Positions 1 to 8,194 of a stretch of DNA of 64,000 nucleotides are shown here, one piece after another. This stretch comes from Akkermansiaceae bacterium UBA6138. Lineage in GTDB: Bacteria; Verrucomicrobiota; Verrucomicrobiia; Verrucomicrobiales; DEV007. Position 1 is the stretch's first letter; the number at the start of each line of letters is the position of its first letter. The stretch covers positions 176,392 through 240,391 of the forward strand of contig DIVG01000073.1 of assembly GCA_002422425.1 (NCBI GenBank), given 5' to 3'. The position numbers were made by a program, and so were the translations under genes. A model generated the notes under the pieces. That model saw nothing but the letters and a program-made list of their open reading frames with translations, was not told the origin of the DNA and did not search any database.

Positions 1-2204
1 GGGAAGGCCTGCTCGTTCGCGAGGCGTCGGGTCGTCGCCGCAATCTGGGCGCGGACCTCGGCGTCGGGCTCGATAGCCGCCTGCGCGACGAGAGCCTCGT
101 AGACATTGGTCGGGAGCGGATAGGCCTCGGTCCTGGCTGGTGGCTGGCCGAGATTGCGCTGAATGCCATAGTCGTCGCCGAGGAGGCGCACGGTCCAGTT
201 CCGCACCGCCGCGTCGGGATGTTTCAAGGCAATGACCGCAGTGGCATCGTCAAGCCCGGCGGACTGGTGAAGCGCCCAGAGCGCATTCAGCGCCCCGACT
301 CCGGTGCCTTTGATGATGGCCTCCTTCAGGGCGGGCACGACAGACTCGTCTTTTCGTTCGCCGAGGACACGCACGGCGGTGTTGCGATGCCATTTGTTCG
401 GATGACTCAGCAGCCCAACGAGATCGGCACTCGATTTGGCGGCGAGATTGAGATCTTTCTCCAAAGTCGCGCCCTCGCCGACGATGCGGTAGATGCGGCC
501 GGTCGTGGGATCGATCTGGTTTTGGTAGTGTTGTCCGTGGGCGATGTAATACTCGTACATGTCAGACACGTAGATGGAACCGTCGGGCGCGTTGGCGATG
601 TAGACGGGACGGAAGGCTTCATCGCTGCTCTTCACGACGACGCCGTGATCGACCGTGTCGAAGGTCGAGCCGCGCGGCTTCCATTTCGTGGCGATGACTT
701 CGTTGTGGAGCGGATCGATCGCGAAGAGGAGACCCCTCAACTTTTCCGGCATGGCGGTGCCGTCGGCAAAGGCTCCGAAATGGGTGAAGCGCACCACTGG
801 ATCGGTCGTCGCCATCATCGGGAGATCTCCGAAAGCGTAGGGATTGCGCGGAGGACCGAACTTCCCGGGATCAACGCCCTGCATCAGGTAAAAGCCGCCC
901 TGCACGTAATGCCAGCCGCGCGTGCCTCCGCCGTTGTGGCCCGAGTAGAGGCGTCCCTGCGCGTCGAATTCGAGACCGAAGGTGTTGCCGCTGCCTTCGG
1001 CAAAAATCTCGAAGGCCCGTGTCTCCGGATGATAACGCCAGACCATGCAGCCCTCGAAGTAGGTGCCCTCGGCATCCGCCGGATCGAGCCCGGGACGCAC
1101 GACACGGCACGAGGTCGTGCTCCCCTGCCCTCCGTAAAGCCAGCCGTCGGGTCCCCAGACGAGACCATTGGACATCGAGTGGGTGTCTTCAAATCCGAAG
1201 CCTGACAGATGCACCACGGGATCGCCGTCGGGAATGTCATCTCCGTCTGCATCGGGGTAAAAGAGCAGGTAGGGCGTGTGCATGATCCAGACCCCGCCGC
1301 GGCCGCGCACGACCGAGTTCGCCATGTTGAGCCCGTCGATGAAGACCTTGTGCTTGTCGAACTGGCCGTCGCCGTCGGTGTCTTCGTGAATGGAGATGAG
1401 ATCGGCGCCGCGGTCATGTTGCGGCGGAGCGGGCGGGACTTTGTCGTAGTGGGCGCGGTAGTACTTGTCTCGGCTCAGCATCGTGAGGCCCGCCGGATAC
1501 GGGTACTGCTTTGACTGGGCGACCCAGAGACGACCGCGCTCGTCGAAGCTGAAATTGAAAGGCTGCGCGACCTCGGGTTCGTGCACGAGGAGATCGACCT
1601 TGAGTCCGTCGCTAGTTGTAAACATGCCCGCCGATTCCGCCGGTGGAAGACTCGGCCCGTGGACCTGCTCGGCCCGCCCGAGGACACGATGCGATTCGCG
1701 GAAATCCTCGAAGGTCGCCCGGAGCGGTTTTTCGACGCGCGCCTTGCCCGGCGTGTAGTCCGCCCCGGCCAGAAACTCCCACTCACCCTCAAAGATACAT
1801 TCCCAGAAGTAGTTCATGAGAAAAGGCGCCTCGTTGCGGAAGCCGAGCGGTCCCGTCTCCGATTCGAGTCGGATCGCGATCTCGTTCCACTCCCCCGGAC
1901 GCAGGGTGCCGACGGGAACCTTGTGACGATGCAGCCCCGGCGAATCGGACGCGCCTATCTTCACGCCGTTCAACCAGACCTCATGTGCTCCGGCGAGGCC
2001 GCTGAGGTTGAACCCGACCGACTCCTCGAAGAGATTCCGGTCGTGTTTGGTGAAGAAGCTGTCGTGCACCTTCACCCACGAACGCATCCAGGCCGTGCCG
2101 CCTCCCGCACGTGGATCCGGAACGGAAATCGTCTCCCACTCCGCCGCCCGGGCGGGTCCGAGGAGAAAGAGCAGAGCAAGTAAAGGGATCAGGGGAGTTT
2201 TCAT
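1..2204 (-). CDS. PVC-type dehydrogenase/haem-binding propeller protein, 3' end outside window
   Basis: The minus-strand frame opens with ATG at 2204 and stays open to the window edge, so about 734 codons are visible and the C-terminus is missing. A signal peptide (MKTPLIPLL..GPARA) points to export. Residues about 25-170 contain HEVWLNGVKIG and EWNEIAIRLES, resembling a galactose-binding-like sandwich. From about residue 195 the text DGLKVDLLVHEPEVAQP, SFDERGRLWVAQ, DTDGDGQFD and YVSDMYEYYIAHG is typical of the PVC membrane-bound dehydrogenase propeller domain, followed by a HEAT-like helical part (NTAVRVLGE, AVRNWTVRLLGDD). Family members often end in a c-type cytochrome, which would lie outside. 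The family acts outside the cytoplasm, probably oxidising a sugar-like substrate; the substrate is unknown. It was found by following the open frame, because the overlapping plus-strand frames of 328 and 200 codons are antisense shadows. Confidence 0.88.
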   Translation of the reverse strand, partial: MKTPLIPLLALLFLLGPARAAEWETISVPDPRAGGGTAWMRSWVKVHDSFFTKHDRNLFEESVGFNLSGLAGAHEVWLNGVKIGASDSPGLHRHKVPVGTLRPGEWNEIAIRLESETGPLGFRNEAPFLMNYFWECIFEGEWEFLAGADYTPGKARVEKPLRATFEDFRESHRVLGRAEQVHGPSLPPAESAGMFTTSDGLKVDLLVHEPEVAQPFNFSFDERGRLWVAQSKQYPYPAGLTMLSRDKYYRAHYDKVPPAPPQHDRGADLISIHEDTDGDGQFDKHKVFIDGLNMANSVVRGRGGVWIMHTPYLLFYPDADGDDIPDGDPVVHLSGFGFEDTHSMSNGLVWGPDGWLYGGQGSTTSCRVVRPGLDPADAEGTYFEGCMVWRYHPETRAFEIFAEGSGNTFGLEFDAQGRLYSGHNGGGTRGWHYVQGGFYLMQGVDPGKFGPPRNPYAFGDLPMMATTDPVVRFTHFGAFADGTAMPEKLRGLLFAIDPLHNEVIATKWKPRGSTFDTVDHGVVVKSSDEAFRPVYIANAPDGSIYVSDMYEYYIAHGQHYQNQIDPTTGRIYRIVGEGATLEKDLNLAAKSSADLVGLLSHPNKWHRNTAVRVLGERKDESVVPALKEAIIKGTGVGALNALWALHQSAGLDDATAVIALKHPDAAVRNWTVRLLGDDYGIQRNLGQPPARTEAYPLPTNVYEALVAQAAIEPDAEVRAQIAATTRRLANEQAF

Positions 2205-2291
2205 GAGAGGAGGAAGACTTGCCTTTGCGGGGAATAAGGGGCATATTCACCGCAGAATTTGCGGGGAATATGGATTTGAACCGGGATCCCG

Positions 2292-2491
2292 GTAGCATGG
2301 GCATCCTGCCCATGCATCGTAGGGCGTCGCCCGAATAATCCTGAAACGGCATTCGCTTTTCGCCACCATTCTGGAAAGAGTATAGACCGCTCCAACGAAA
2401 TCCCGATACCGGCCGGAGGCTTCAGAGCGAGCGGCTCGTGGTCGGCCTACTTCCGCCTTAACACGATGCATGGGCAGGATGCCCATGCTAC
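2292..2491. repeat. 200 bp element with perfect 29 bp inverted ends, REP/MITE-like
   Basis: Positions 2292-2320 and 2463-2491 are perfect reverse complements over 29 bp. Each end contains its own small palindrome, CATGGGC-(5 nt)-GCCCATG, so each can fold into a hairpin as well as pair with the other. The element sits in the only gene-free stretch above 300 bases in the window (2205-2529), between two minus-strand genes. Short translated frames here (61-92 codons) come from the repeat and are not genes. The internal 140 bases show no coding sign. The arrangement resembles a paired REP element or a miniature inverted-repeat element; no transposase and no target-site duplication were recognised. 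Confidence 0.8.
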
Positions 2492-2529
2492 TTTTTACGA
2501 AATAACACTGGAGGCGGTCTTTCATTTCT

Positions 2530-3531
2530 TCACCCGATCACCACCACCTTACCCGTCGCGGCCGATTCCTCGGCGGCGAGACAGGCGCGGACGGCTTCGC
2601 GGGATTCTTCGGGAGTGATCACGGTCGGTTTTTCCCCGGTCACGATGCTGTTCGCGAAGTAGGCGAGTTCGTCGCGCAGGGCTCCCCGAAGCTGTCCGTG
2701 GATCATCGGCCAGTAGGTCGTATCGGGACAACGGGCGCCGTTTTTGTCCACGATCATGAGGTTCGGGTGGGTGTCGTGAATGGAGATCGAGCCCTCTGTC
2801 CCGACGATCTCGAGGCGTTCGTCGATCTGGAATGGGGTTGTGTCAGGGAGACACCAGACCGACTCGAGGATGCACGAAGCGCCGTTCTCGAGTCGATACA
2901 TGACCTGTCCGAGATCGGGATGGGCGTGCTCGCGCACCTGCACGGTCTGCGCGTAGGCGGTCACGGCGCGGGATTCGGTGAACCAGAACATGAGGTCGGT
3001 GTCGTGAACACAATCGCCGATGATGGGCCCGATCTTGTCGAGCACGGTGGCTCCGACCCAGGCGGGCAGGTTGCGGCGGGCATACATGGAGATGATTTTG
3101 CCGATCTTGCCGGCCGCGATTTCCTGCTTCGCGGCGGCGTAGCGGGGATTGAAACGGCAAATGTGCCCCGTCATGAAAAAGCCGCTCGCCGCCTTCGCCG
3201 CCTTCACGATGAGGTCGCAATCCGCCACGGTCGAGGCCATAGGCTTCTCGAGAAAGACGTGCTTGCCCGACTCGAGCGCCGCCACCGCCGGATCGGCGTG
3301 CTGGTCCCACATCGTCGTGATGCTGACCGAATCCACCTCGGGATCGGCGAGCATTTCATGGTAGTCAGTGTAGGTCTTCTGCACCCCGAACCGCTCCGCC
3401 ACTTCGGCGAGCCGCTCCGGATTGCGGGTGCAAACGGCGTACAACTCCACATTCGGAATCGAAGCAAGGGCCTCGCAATGTTTCTCCCCGAACCAGCCCA
3501 GTCCGAGCACGGCATGTTTCACTCTCTTCAT
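2530..3531 (-). CDS. Gfo/Idh/MocA family NAD(P)-dependent oxidoreductase
   Basis: A 333-residue cytoplasmic protein, normal length for the family. The N-terminal Rossmann fold is plain: HAVLGLGWFGEKH near residue 6 is the dinucleotide-binding loop, followed by VELYAVCTRNPER. The family EKP motif appears as VFLEKPMAST near residue 95 and supplies the catalytic Lys. The C-terminal GFO_IDH_MocA_C sheet domain follows (GKIISMYARRNLPAWVG). Family members oxidise or epimerise sugars and cyclitols; the substrate cannot be read from sequence. It is the last gene of a minus-strand cluster with an SDR (37 bp away), a VOC protein and an epimerase, so it probably works in the same carbohydrate pathway. 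Confidence 0.9.
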   Translation of the reverse strand: MKRVKHAVLGLGWFGEKHCEALASIPNVELYAVCTRNPERLAEVAERFGVQKTYTDYHEMLADPEVDSVSITTMWDQHADPAVAALESGKHVFLEKPMASTVADCDLIVKAAKAASGFFMTGHICRFNPRYAAAKQEIAAGKIGKIISMYARRNLPAWVGATVLDKIGPIIGDCVHDTDLMFWFTESRAVTAYAQTVQVREHAHPDLGQVMYRLENGASCILESVWCLPDTTPFQIDERLEIVGTEGSISIHDTHPNLMIVDKNGARCPDTTYWPMIHGQLRGALRDELAYFANSIVTGEKPTVITPEESREAVRACLAAEESAATGKVVVIG

Positions 3532-3568
3532 AACAACTTTAAAACTTTGAACTTAAAACTTTAAACTT

Positions 3569-4339
3569 TTACCACGGCGGTAGCGCCATCGTTCCGCCAT
3601 CGAGCACGATGGAGGTCGCGTTGATGTATTCCGAATCTTCGCTGAGCAAAAAGGCCGCGGTCTTCGCGATGTCGATGGGCTGTCCGAGGCGACGCACGGG
3701 AATCTTCTTCGCCACCTCGGCGTAGAGTTCCTCGACCGGCTTGTCCCAGCCCTCGCAGGTCGCCGCGAGCATGGGCGTGTCGATCGTGCCGGGACAGATC
3801 CCGACGACGCGGACCTTACCGGCGTGATCGGCCGCGAGGCAGCGCACGAGCGATTCGAGGGCTCCTTTTGAGGCGCAGTAGAGGGCATGCGCAGGAAAAC
3901 CGATGAAGGCCGCGACCGAGGTCGTGATGAGAAAGACGCCCTGACCGTGCGCTTCCATCACGGGGATGGCATGCTTCGCGGTCCAGAAAACACTCTTCAC
4001 ATTCACCCCCATGATCTTTTCCCAGGCCGCATCATCGAACTCCGTGACCCGTCCCTTGCCCCAGACGCCGGCGTTGCAGTGAACCCCGTCGAGCCGTCCG
4101 TAGGTCGCGACGGCGTGATCGACCATGGCTTTGACGCTGCTCTCCTGCGAGACGTCGGTGAAGATGAAACTCACCTCCTGCCCTGCCTCGCGGAGTTCTT
4201 TCTCGAGGGCGATGCCTCGTTCCTCCTGATTCGAGGCGATGACAACGCGGGCGCCGAGCGAGGCGAAATGCCGTGCGCAGGCTTCGCCAATGCCCGAGGT
4301 GCCGCCGGTGACGAGGATGACTTTGTCTTTCAGGTTCAT
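3569..4339 (-). CDS. SDR family NAD(P)-dependent oxidoreductase
   Basis: Classical short-chain dehydrogenase of 256 residues when started at MNLKDKVILVTGG. It shows the cofactor loop TGGTSGIG (about residues 10-17), the HCNAGVWG strand, and the catalytic YCASK near residue 150. The C-terminus reads TSIVLDGGTMALPPW, typical of the family. An in-frame ATG at 4372 would add 11 residues but would run into the preceding gene; the chosen ATG follows the VOC stop codon by one base, which suggests translational coupling. It is a cytoplasmic alcohol/sugar dehydrogenase in a four-gene cluster; the substrate is unknown. Confidence 0.9.
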   Translation of the reverse strand: MNLKDKVILVTGGTSGIGEACARHFASLGARVVIASNQEERGIALEKELREAGQEVSFIFTDVSQESSVKAMVDHAVATYGRLDGVHCNAGVWGKGRVTEFDDAAWEKIMGVNVKSVFWTAKHAIPVMEAHGQGVFLITTSVAAFIGFPAHALYCASKGALESLVRCLAADHAGKVRVVGICPGTIDTPMLAATCEGWDKPVEELYAEVAKKIPVRRLGQPIDIAKTAAFLLSEDSEYINATSIVLDGGTMALPPW

Positions 4340-4340
4340 G

Positions 4341-4679
4341 TCACTTCCAGGGGAGGTCGCTGTCGTTTTCAAATTTCATGAACTCGATCACCGCGCCGTC
4401 TTTGAGGATGAAGGCGACGGTAAAATTCGGCGACGGCTCAAAGGGCTCGATGAGGACTTCTTCACCGACGAGCGCGGCGGCGATGTCATCGACCCGATAG
4501 GCGACGTGCGGCATGTCGCGAACCGGACCCGAGACCGGGCTGTCCGCTTCAAAACGCAGATACTCGACCGCGTAGGGATGTTTGCGAGGGTCGGTGACCC
4601 AGACTTTGGTTTCTTCAACGTAGTATTCGCCGGGCTGACTTTCGTCGGTCGGCAGACCGATGTGGTGGAAGGTTTTCAT
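4341..4679 (-). CDS. VOC (glyoxalase/dioxygenase fold) family protein
   Basis: A 112-residue protein containing one vicinal-oxygen-chelate module pair. HHIGLPT at the N-terminus carries the first metal-ligand His of the family, HVAYRVDDI lies in the middle, and AVIEFMKFE near the end carries the usual terminal Glu ligand. Family members are metal-dependent isomerases, lyases or dioxygenases, and some are only ligand binders. Its stop is one base from the SDR start, so the two are probably co-translated. In sugar-catabolic clusters such proteins often act as epimerases or isomerases; that role is an inference here. Confidence 0.72.
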   Translation of the reverse strand: MKTFHHIGLPTDESQPGEYYVEETKVWVTDPRKHPYAVEYLRFEADSPVSGPVRDMPHVAYRVDDIAAALVGEEVLIEPFEPSPNFTVAFILKDGAVIEFMKFENDSDLPWK

Positions 4680-4693
4680 GGGAGTGAGGAGTC

Positions 4694-4721
4694 AGCGGTT
4701 AGCGGTTAGCGGTTAGCGGTT
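4694..4721. repeat. Four tandem copies of the heptamer AGCGGTT
   Basis: Four perfect 7 bp units lie end to end between the VOC start and the epimerase C-terminus. The repeat supplies the last codons and stop (CNR-stop) of the epimerase. Because the unit is not a multiple of three, gain or loss of a copy would change the epimerase C-terminus and the spacing to the VOC gene. Confidence 0.85.
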
Positions 4722-5669
4722 GCATTTTGATTGGTCTTCAACCGCCCGGTCAGCCATGCGGAAAAAGTCGTTCTTCGGTGCATATCCGAGGACGGTGCGG
4801 GCGCGGGTGATGTTGACTTCGAAGGAATGGTAATCCGGACAGCGCAACTCGATCGTCGGCACACCGAGCTTCGCCGAGAGGTAATCGGCCGCGACGCGGT
4901 AGTCGAAGGAGGACGGCCCGGCGATGTTGAAGGTCTGACCCAGCGCCGAGGGATTGCCGAGCATTTTGGCAAAGGCCTGCATGACGTCATCGACGTGGAC
5001 GATATGCCGGCGCAGCGGGGTTCCGCGTGCGTCTGTCAGGACGGGGACACGCTCGTCTCCGGCCCGCACGAGAGCGATGACTTCTTCGGTGATCTCGCCA
5101 AATCCGTGACCGGGTTCGGCGGGATTGACGTTGCGGAGGAGCGAGAAGTGATTGAGAAGATCGCTTCCCTCAAAAACCCACGAGGAACGCAGCACCGTGA
5201 TCGGGACGCCATACTGGACTGAGTATTGGGCGGCCATCGTTTCCTCCATTACCTTGGAGAAAGCGTAGTAGCCGGGATAGGCCGTGAGCGGGTGATTTTC
5301 GTCGAGAGGGATGGGCTGCGGGTAGAACCAGATCCCCAGCGCGGCGTCCCCGCCGAAGAGGATGAACTGCTCGACCCCATGGTGGCGGCAGGCTTCGAGG
5401 ATGTGGAAGGTGCCCTTCACGCTGACATCAAAGAAGGTGTCGGCGTCCTCTTTCGCGGTGGCGAGTTGCACGACAATATCGGCTCCGCGCACGGTCTCCT
5501 CGACGGCGGCGGCATCGGTGATGCTGCCGGTGATCGAAGTGACGCCTTCGCCCGTGACGGAGGTGCGATGGACGAGCGCCCGAACCCGGCATCCCTGTTG
5601 CGCGAGCACCTCGAGGGCATGACGCCCCAGTTTTCCGCTGGCTCCGAATATAGCGACGGTCTTGCTCAT
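4713..5669 (-). CDS. NAD-dependent epimerase/dehydratase (extended SDR)
   Basis: 318 residues with an N-terminal Rossmann loop GASGKLGRHALEVL (residue 9 onward), a mid-protein FGGDAALG strand and the catalytic YYAFSK (YxxxK) near residue 150. HVDDVMQAF and FNIAGPSSFDY are typical of UDP-sugar epimerase-like proteins that act on sugars or sugar acids in the cytoplasm. It is the first gene of the minus-strand cluster and lies 71 bp from the divergent PAS-AraC regulator, which is the most likely controller. The last residues fall inside a heptamer tandem repeat. The exact reaction is unknown. Confidence 0.87.
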   Translation of the reverse strand: MSKTVAIFGASGKLGRHALEVLAQQGCRVRALVHRTSVTGEGVTSITGSITDAAAVEETVRGADIVVQLATAKEDADTFFDVSVKGTFHILEACRHHGVEQFILFGGDAALGIWFYPQPIPLDENHPLTAYPGYYAFSKVMEETMAAQYSVQYGVPITVLRSSWVFEGSDLLNHFSLLRNVNPAEPGHGFGEITEEVIALVRAGDERVPVLTDARGTPLRRHIVHVDDVMQAFAKMLGNPSALGQTFNIAGPSSFDYRVAADYLSAKLGVPTIELRCPDYHSFEVNITRARTVLGYAPKNDFFRMADRAVEDQSKCNR

Positions 5670-5684
5670 TATTTAAAAGTATGC

Positions 5685-5728
5685 CCAAAGGTCGATTCTA
5701 TTAATTGGCGTGAAGCGCCAACCTTTGG
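5685..5728. promoter_or_regulatory. Nested inverted repeat in the divergent promoter region, candidate AraC-type operator
   Basis: The 71 bp between the epimerase start (5669) and the regulator start (5741) contains an outer pair, CCAAAGGT at 5685-5692 and ACCTTTGG at 5721-5728, and an inner pair, TTGGCG at 5705-5710 and CGCCAA at 5716-5721. Both are perfect. The position between a regulator gene and its neighbouring metabolic cluster suggests an operator, although a transcribed hairpin is also possible. Confidence 0.5.
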
Positions 5729-5740
5729 TATTTTCCGGCC

Positions 5741-6538
5741 ATGACCGAAGAGGAAAAAGCCCGTCAGTTTCAACGCGATTTTTACGATCGCCTCGGCGGC
5801 GGATTGCAGCTCTCGACTCTCTTCGCGACGCTGCCGATGATCGCCTTCCTCGCGAAGGACCGCGAGAGCCGCTTCGTCTGCGCCAACACGAGGACCCTGA
5901 AAATTTTCAACCTCCAGCACGAATGGGAGATGCTTGGTAAGACCGACAGCGACTTCTTCCCGCGCGAGATCAGCGCCGCCTTTGTCGAGGAGGACCAGGG
6001 AGTAATGCGCAGCGGAGAGACGCGGACCTACTACGCGCAGATGGTGCCCGACATCAACGGACCGCTGAACTGGTATGTCGTCACGGTCGCGCCGCTCCAT
6101 GATCCGGCGGGTGTAATCTGCGGGGTCGCGATCGTCCTCTACGACATGCACGAGGTCGGCGGAGTCGCCCACCCTTTTCAGCAAATGGAGCCGGCCCTGC
6201 GGCATCTCCACACCCGCTTCCGCGAGACGATCGAGACGAGGGAGCTCGCCGCGCTCACGCATCTCTCGGAGCGGCAGTTCACCCGCGTATTCCGGAAGCT
6301 GCTCGGCGAATCACCGATGCGTTATCTCATCCGCCAGCGCATCCGGGCGGCCTGTCAGGATCTCATTGCGACGGATCGCCCGGCCGGGGCGATCGCACTG
6401 GACTGCGGATTTTACGATCAGAGCGCCTTCACGCGCGCCTTTCGAATTCAGACCGGCATGACTCCGTCGCGCTACCGGCAGCGGCATCTTGAGGCGGTGG
6501 GATTCAATGAACCTCACTCGAACTCGTCACCCTCGTAA
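5741..6538 (+). CDS. AraC family transcriptional regulator with N-terminal PAS-like sensor
   Basis: 265 residues. Residues about 20-140 look like a PAS domain: LPMIAFLAKDRESRFVCAN, then GKTDSDFFPREISAAF and a closing VAPLHDPAGVICGVAIVLYD. Residues about 165-255 form the double helix-turn-helix of AraC/XylS proteins (LTHLSERQFTRVFRKLLGESP..YLIRQRI and LDCGFYDQSAFTRAFRIQTGMTPSRYR). It would bind DNA near the start of the divergent oxidoreductase cluster and respond to a small molecule through the PAS part. The ligand is unknown. The 3' end overlaps a possible small minus-strand frame by 25 bp. Confidence 0.9.
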   Translation: MTEEEKARQFQRDFYDRLGGGLQLSTLFATLPMIAFLAKDRESRFVCANTRTLKIFNLQHEWEMLGKTDSDFFPREISAAFVEEDQGVMRSGETRTYYAQMVPDINGPLNWYVVTVAPLHDPAGVICGVAIVLYDMHEVGGVAHPFQQMEPALRHLHTRFRETIETRELAALTHLSERQFTRVFRKLLGESPMRYLIRQRIRAACQDLIATDRPAGAIALDCGFYDQSAFTRAFRIQTGMTPSRYRQRHLEAVGFNEPHSNSSPS

Positions 6539-6654
6539 TCGACCTCGCGGACACGCTTTTTGTCGCGCCGCTCTTCAACATGATGTCGGATCTTATCGGA
6601 GACGTTCATCCCGCCGCGAATCTCATTTAAAAACGACAATCGGCGTCGTGCCAT
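6514..6654 (-). CDS. Possible small basic/acidic protein, 46 codons
   Basis: An open frame starting ATG at 6654 encodes MARRRLSFLNEIRGGMNVSD followed by a strongly charged tail ending DYEGDEFE. An internal ATG gives a 31-residue form. The clean charge pattern looks protein-like, and the region between araC and mpl has no other gene. The frame overlaps the 3' end of araC on the other strand and, partly, a second minus-strand frame (6623-6721). No family was recognised. Confidence 0.35.
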   Translation of the reverse strand: MARRRLSFLNEIRGGMNVSDKIRHHVEERRDKKRVREVDYEGDEFE

Positions 6655-6721
6655 CCGAGGTCGAGATGATGAGGCGGCTGAGCCCGAAGAATCGAAAATG
6701 GAACGGCATCTCCAGTTCCAT
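6623..6721 (-). CDS. Possible 32-residue peptide
   Basis: Frame MELEMPFHFRFFGLSRLIIS then TSDGTTPIVVFK-stop. The composition is protein-like (hydrophobic with a short polar turn), but it overlaps the 46-codon frame by 32 bp in another frame, so at most one may be real, or the second may follow by coupling. It could also be the remnant of a longer gene. No ribosome-binding site was evident. Confidence 0.25.
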   Translation of the reverse strand: MELEMPFHFRFFGLSRLIISTSDGTTPIVVFK

Positions 6722-6793
6722 GTCTTTGAAGCGGTAGCCTCAAGGCGGAAACGCTACGATGGATTGCCCGCCCCCGAAAGGAGATGACGTAAG

Positions 6794-8194
6794 TTACAGT
6801 TTTTCGAGCAGCTTATCGTGGATCCCGCCGAAGCCGCCGTTACTGAAAACGATGATAACATCGCCATCGCGGGCCTCGACCTCGAGCCGGGCGACGATGG
6901 CGTCGGCATCGGGTTCGTAAAAGGCGGGGATGTTCTTCGCTCGCAGGGTCGTCATGAGCAGGTCGGTGTCGAGCCGCTCGCTCTCGGCGAGGCTGTCGGC
7001 GCGGGCGACGGCGGAGAGACAGACGCCGTCGGCGTGGCCGAGGGCTTCGGGGAGGGCCTCCTGAAAGACATTGCGGCGGGTCGTGTTCGAACGCGGTTCG
7101 AAGATGGCCCAGAGTCGGGCGCCCGCGAAGCGACGGCGCATCCCCGCGAGGGCCTCGCGGATAGCGGTGGGATGATGCCCGAAATCGTCTACGATGGTGA
7201 TGTGGCGCGCGGTCACCCCTCGGACTTCCTGACGACGGCGGACTCCGCTGAAGCTCGCGAGCGCTTCGCGCACCTCATCGGGAGTGACGCCGGCGAAACG
7301 CGCGGCGGTGACGGCCATGGCGGCGTTGCGGACATTGAACTCGCCGTTGAGCGGGATCTCGTAGCGCTCCCCTTCGAGAGTGAAAAGGGAACTGTCGGGG
7401 CGGTAATCGACCTCGGAAATCCGTGCCTCGCATTCTTCGCCAAAGCCGACTCGCTTCATCGGCGAATGGCCTTCCGCGGCAAAGACGTCGAGGCAGTTCT
7501 GATCGTCTCCATTGATGAGGGCGAGTCCGTTTTCGGGAACGAGCCGGATCATGTGACCGAAGGTCTTTTTGACGGCGGCGAGGTTTTCGAAGATGTCAGC
7601 GTGATCGAACTCCATGTTGTTCACGATCGCGACCTCGGGGAGGTAGTGGATGAACTTGGACCGTTTGTCGAAAAAGGCCGAGTCATACTCATCGCCCTCG
7701 AGCACGGTGAGGTCGGACGAAGTGAAGCGCGCGCCCTGCCTCAGATTTCCCGGGAGACCGCCGATGACGAAGTTGGGATTGCACCCCGAAGATTCCAGGA
7801 TCCAAGTCAGGAGCGAGGCTGTCGTGGTCTTTCCGTGAGTGCCGCTCACGACAAAGTTGCGTTTTCCCCGCAGGATCTGGTCGCGGAGCAGTTCGGGCAG
7901 GGAGACGTAGTGACGCTTGCGCCGCAGCACTTCCTCGACCTCCGGATTCCCCCTGCTCTGAGCATTGCCAATGACAAAAAGATCGACGTCGTCGGGAAGA
8001 TTTTCCGCCCTATAGCCGTCAAGAATGCCAATGCCGCGGTCTTCGAGAAACGACTTCATCGGCTCATAGACGGCCGAATCGGAACCCGTCACGCGGTATC
8101 CGGCATCACGGAAAGCAGCGGCGACGGAGCCCATCGCGGTGCCGCAAATGCCCATGAAATAGAGATGTTTTTCGGTCCGGGAAGTATCGCTCAT
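6794..8194 (-). CDS. mpl: UDP-N-acetylmuramate:L-Ala-gamma-D-Glu-meso-DAP ligase (murein recycling)
   Basis: 466 residues from the ATG at 8194 (MSDTSRTEKHLYFMG); a longer in-frame start at 8350 adds a basic, non-conserved stretch and was rejected. The fold is that of Mur ligases: MGICGTAMGSVA near residue 15, the ATP loop SGTHGKTTTASLL near residue 115, VNNMEFDHADIF in the central domain, and DDFGHHPTAI in the C-terminal domain. The FMGICGTAMG start and the DDFGHHP block fit Mpl rather than MurC. It attaches recycled tripeptide to UDP-MurNAc in the cytoplasm. It stands alone, transcribed away from the cytochrome gene at 8422 across a 227 bp gap with no recognised site. Confidence 0.9.
   Translation of the reverse strand: MSDTSRTEKHLYFMGICGTAMGSVAAAFRDAGYRVTGSDSAVYEPMKSFLEDRGIGILDGYRAENLPDDVDLFVIGNAQSRGNPEVEEVLRRKRHYVSLPELLRDQILRGKRNFVVSGTHGKTTTASLLTWILESSGCNPNFVIGGLPGNLRQGARFTSSDLTVLEGDEYDSAFFDKRSKFIHYLPEVAIVNNMEFDHADIFENLAAVKKTFGHMIRLVPENGLALINGDDQNCLDVFAAEGHSPMKRVGFGEECEARISEVDYRPDSSLFTLEGERYEIPLNGEFNVRNAAMAVTAARFAGVTPDEVREALASFSGVRRRQEVRGVTARHITIVDDFGHHPTAIREALAGMRRRFAGARLWAIFEPRSNTTRRNVFQEALPEALGHADGVCLSAVARADSLAESERLDTDLLMTTLRAKNIPAFYEPDADAIVARLEVEARDGDVIIVFSNGGFGGIHDKLLEKL

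Noticed and set aside
219..1205. 328-codon plus-strand frame at the left edge
   Set aside because: Antisense to the truncated PVC propeller gene, whose minus-strand frame is open over 2.2 kb with a signal peptide and family motifs.
2247..2525. Short minus-strand frames in the 2205-2529 gap
   Set aside because: Their sequence comes from the inverted-repeat element and they have no independent support.
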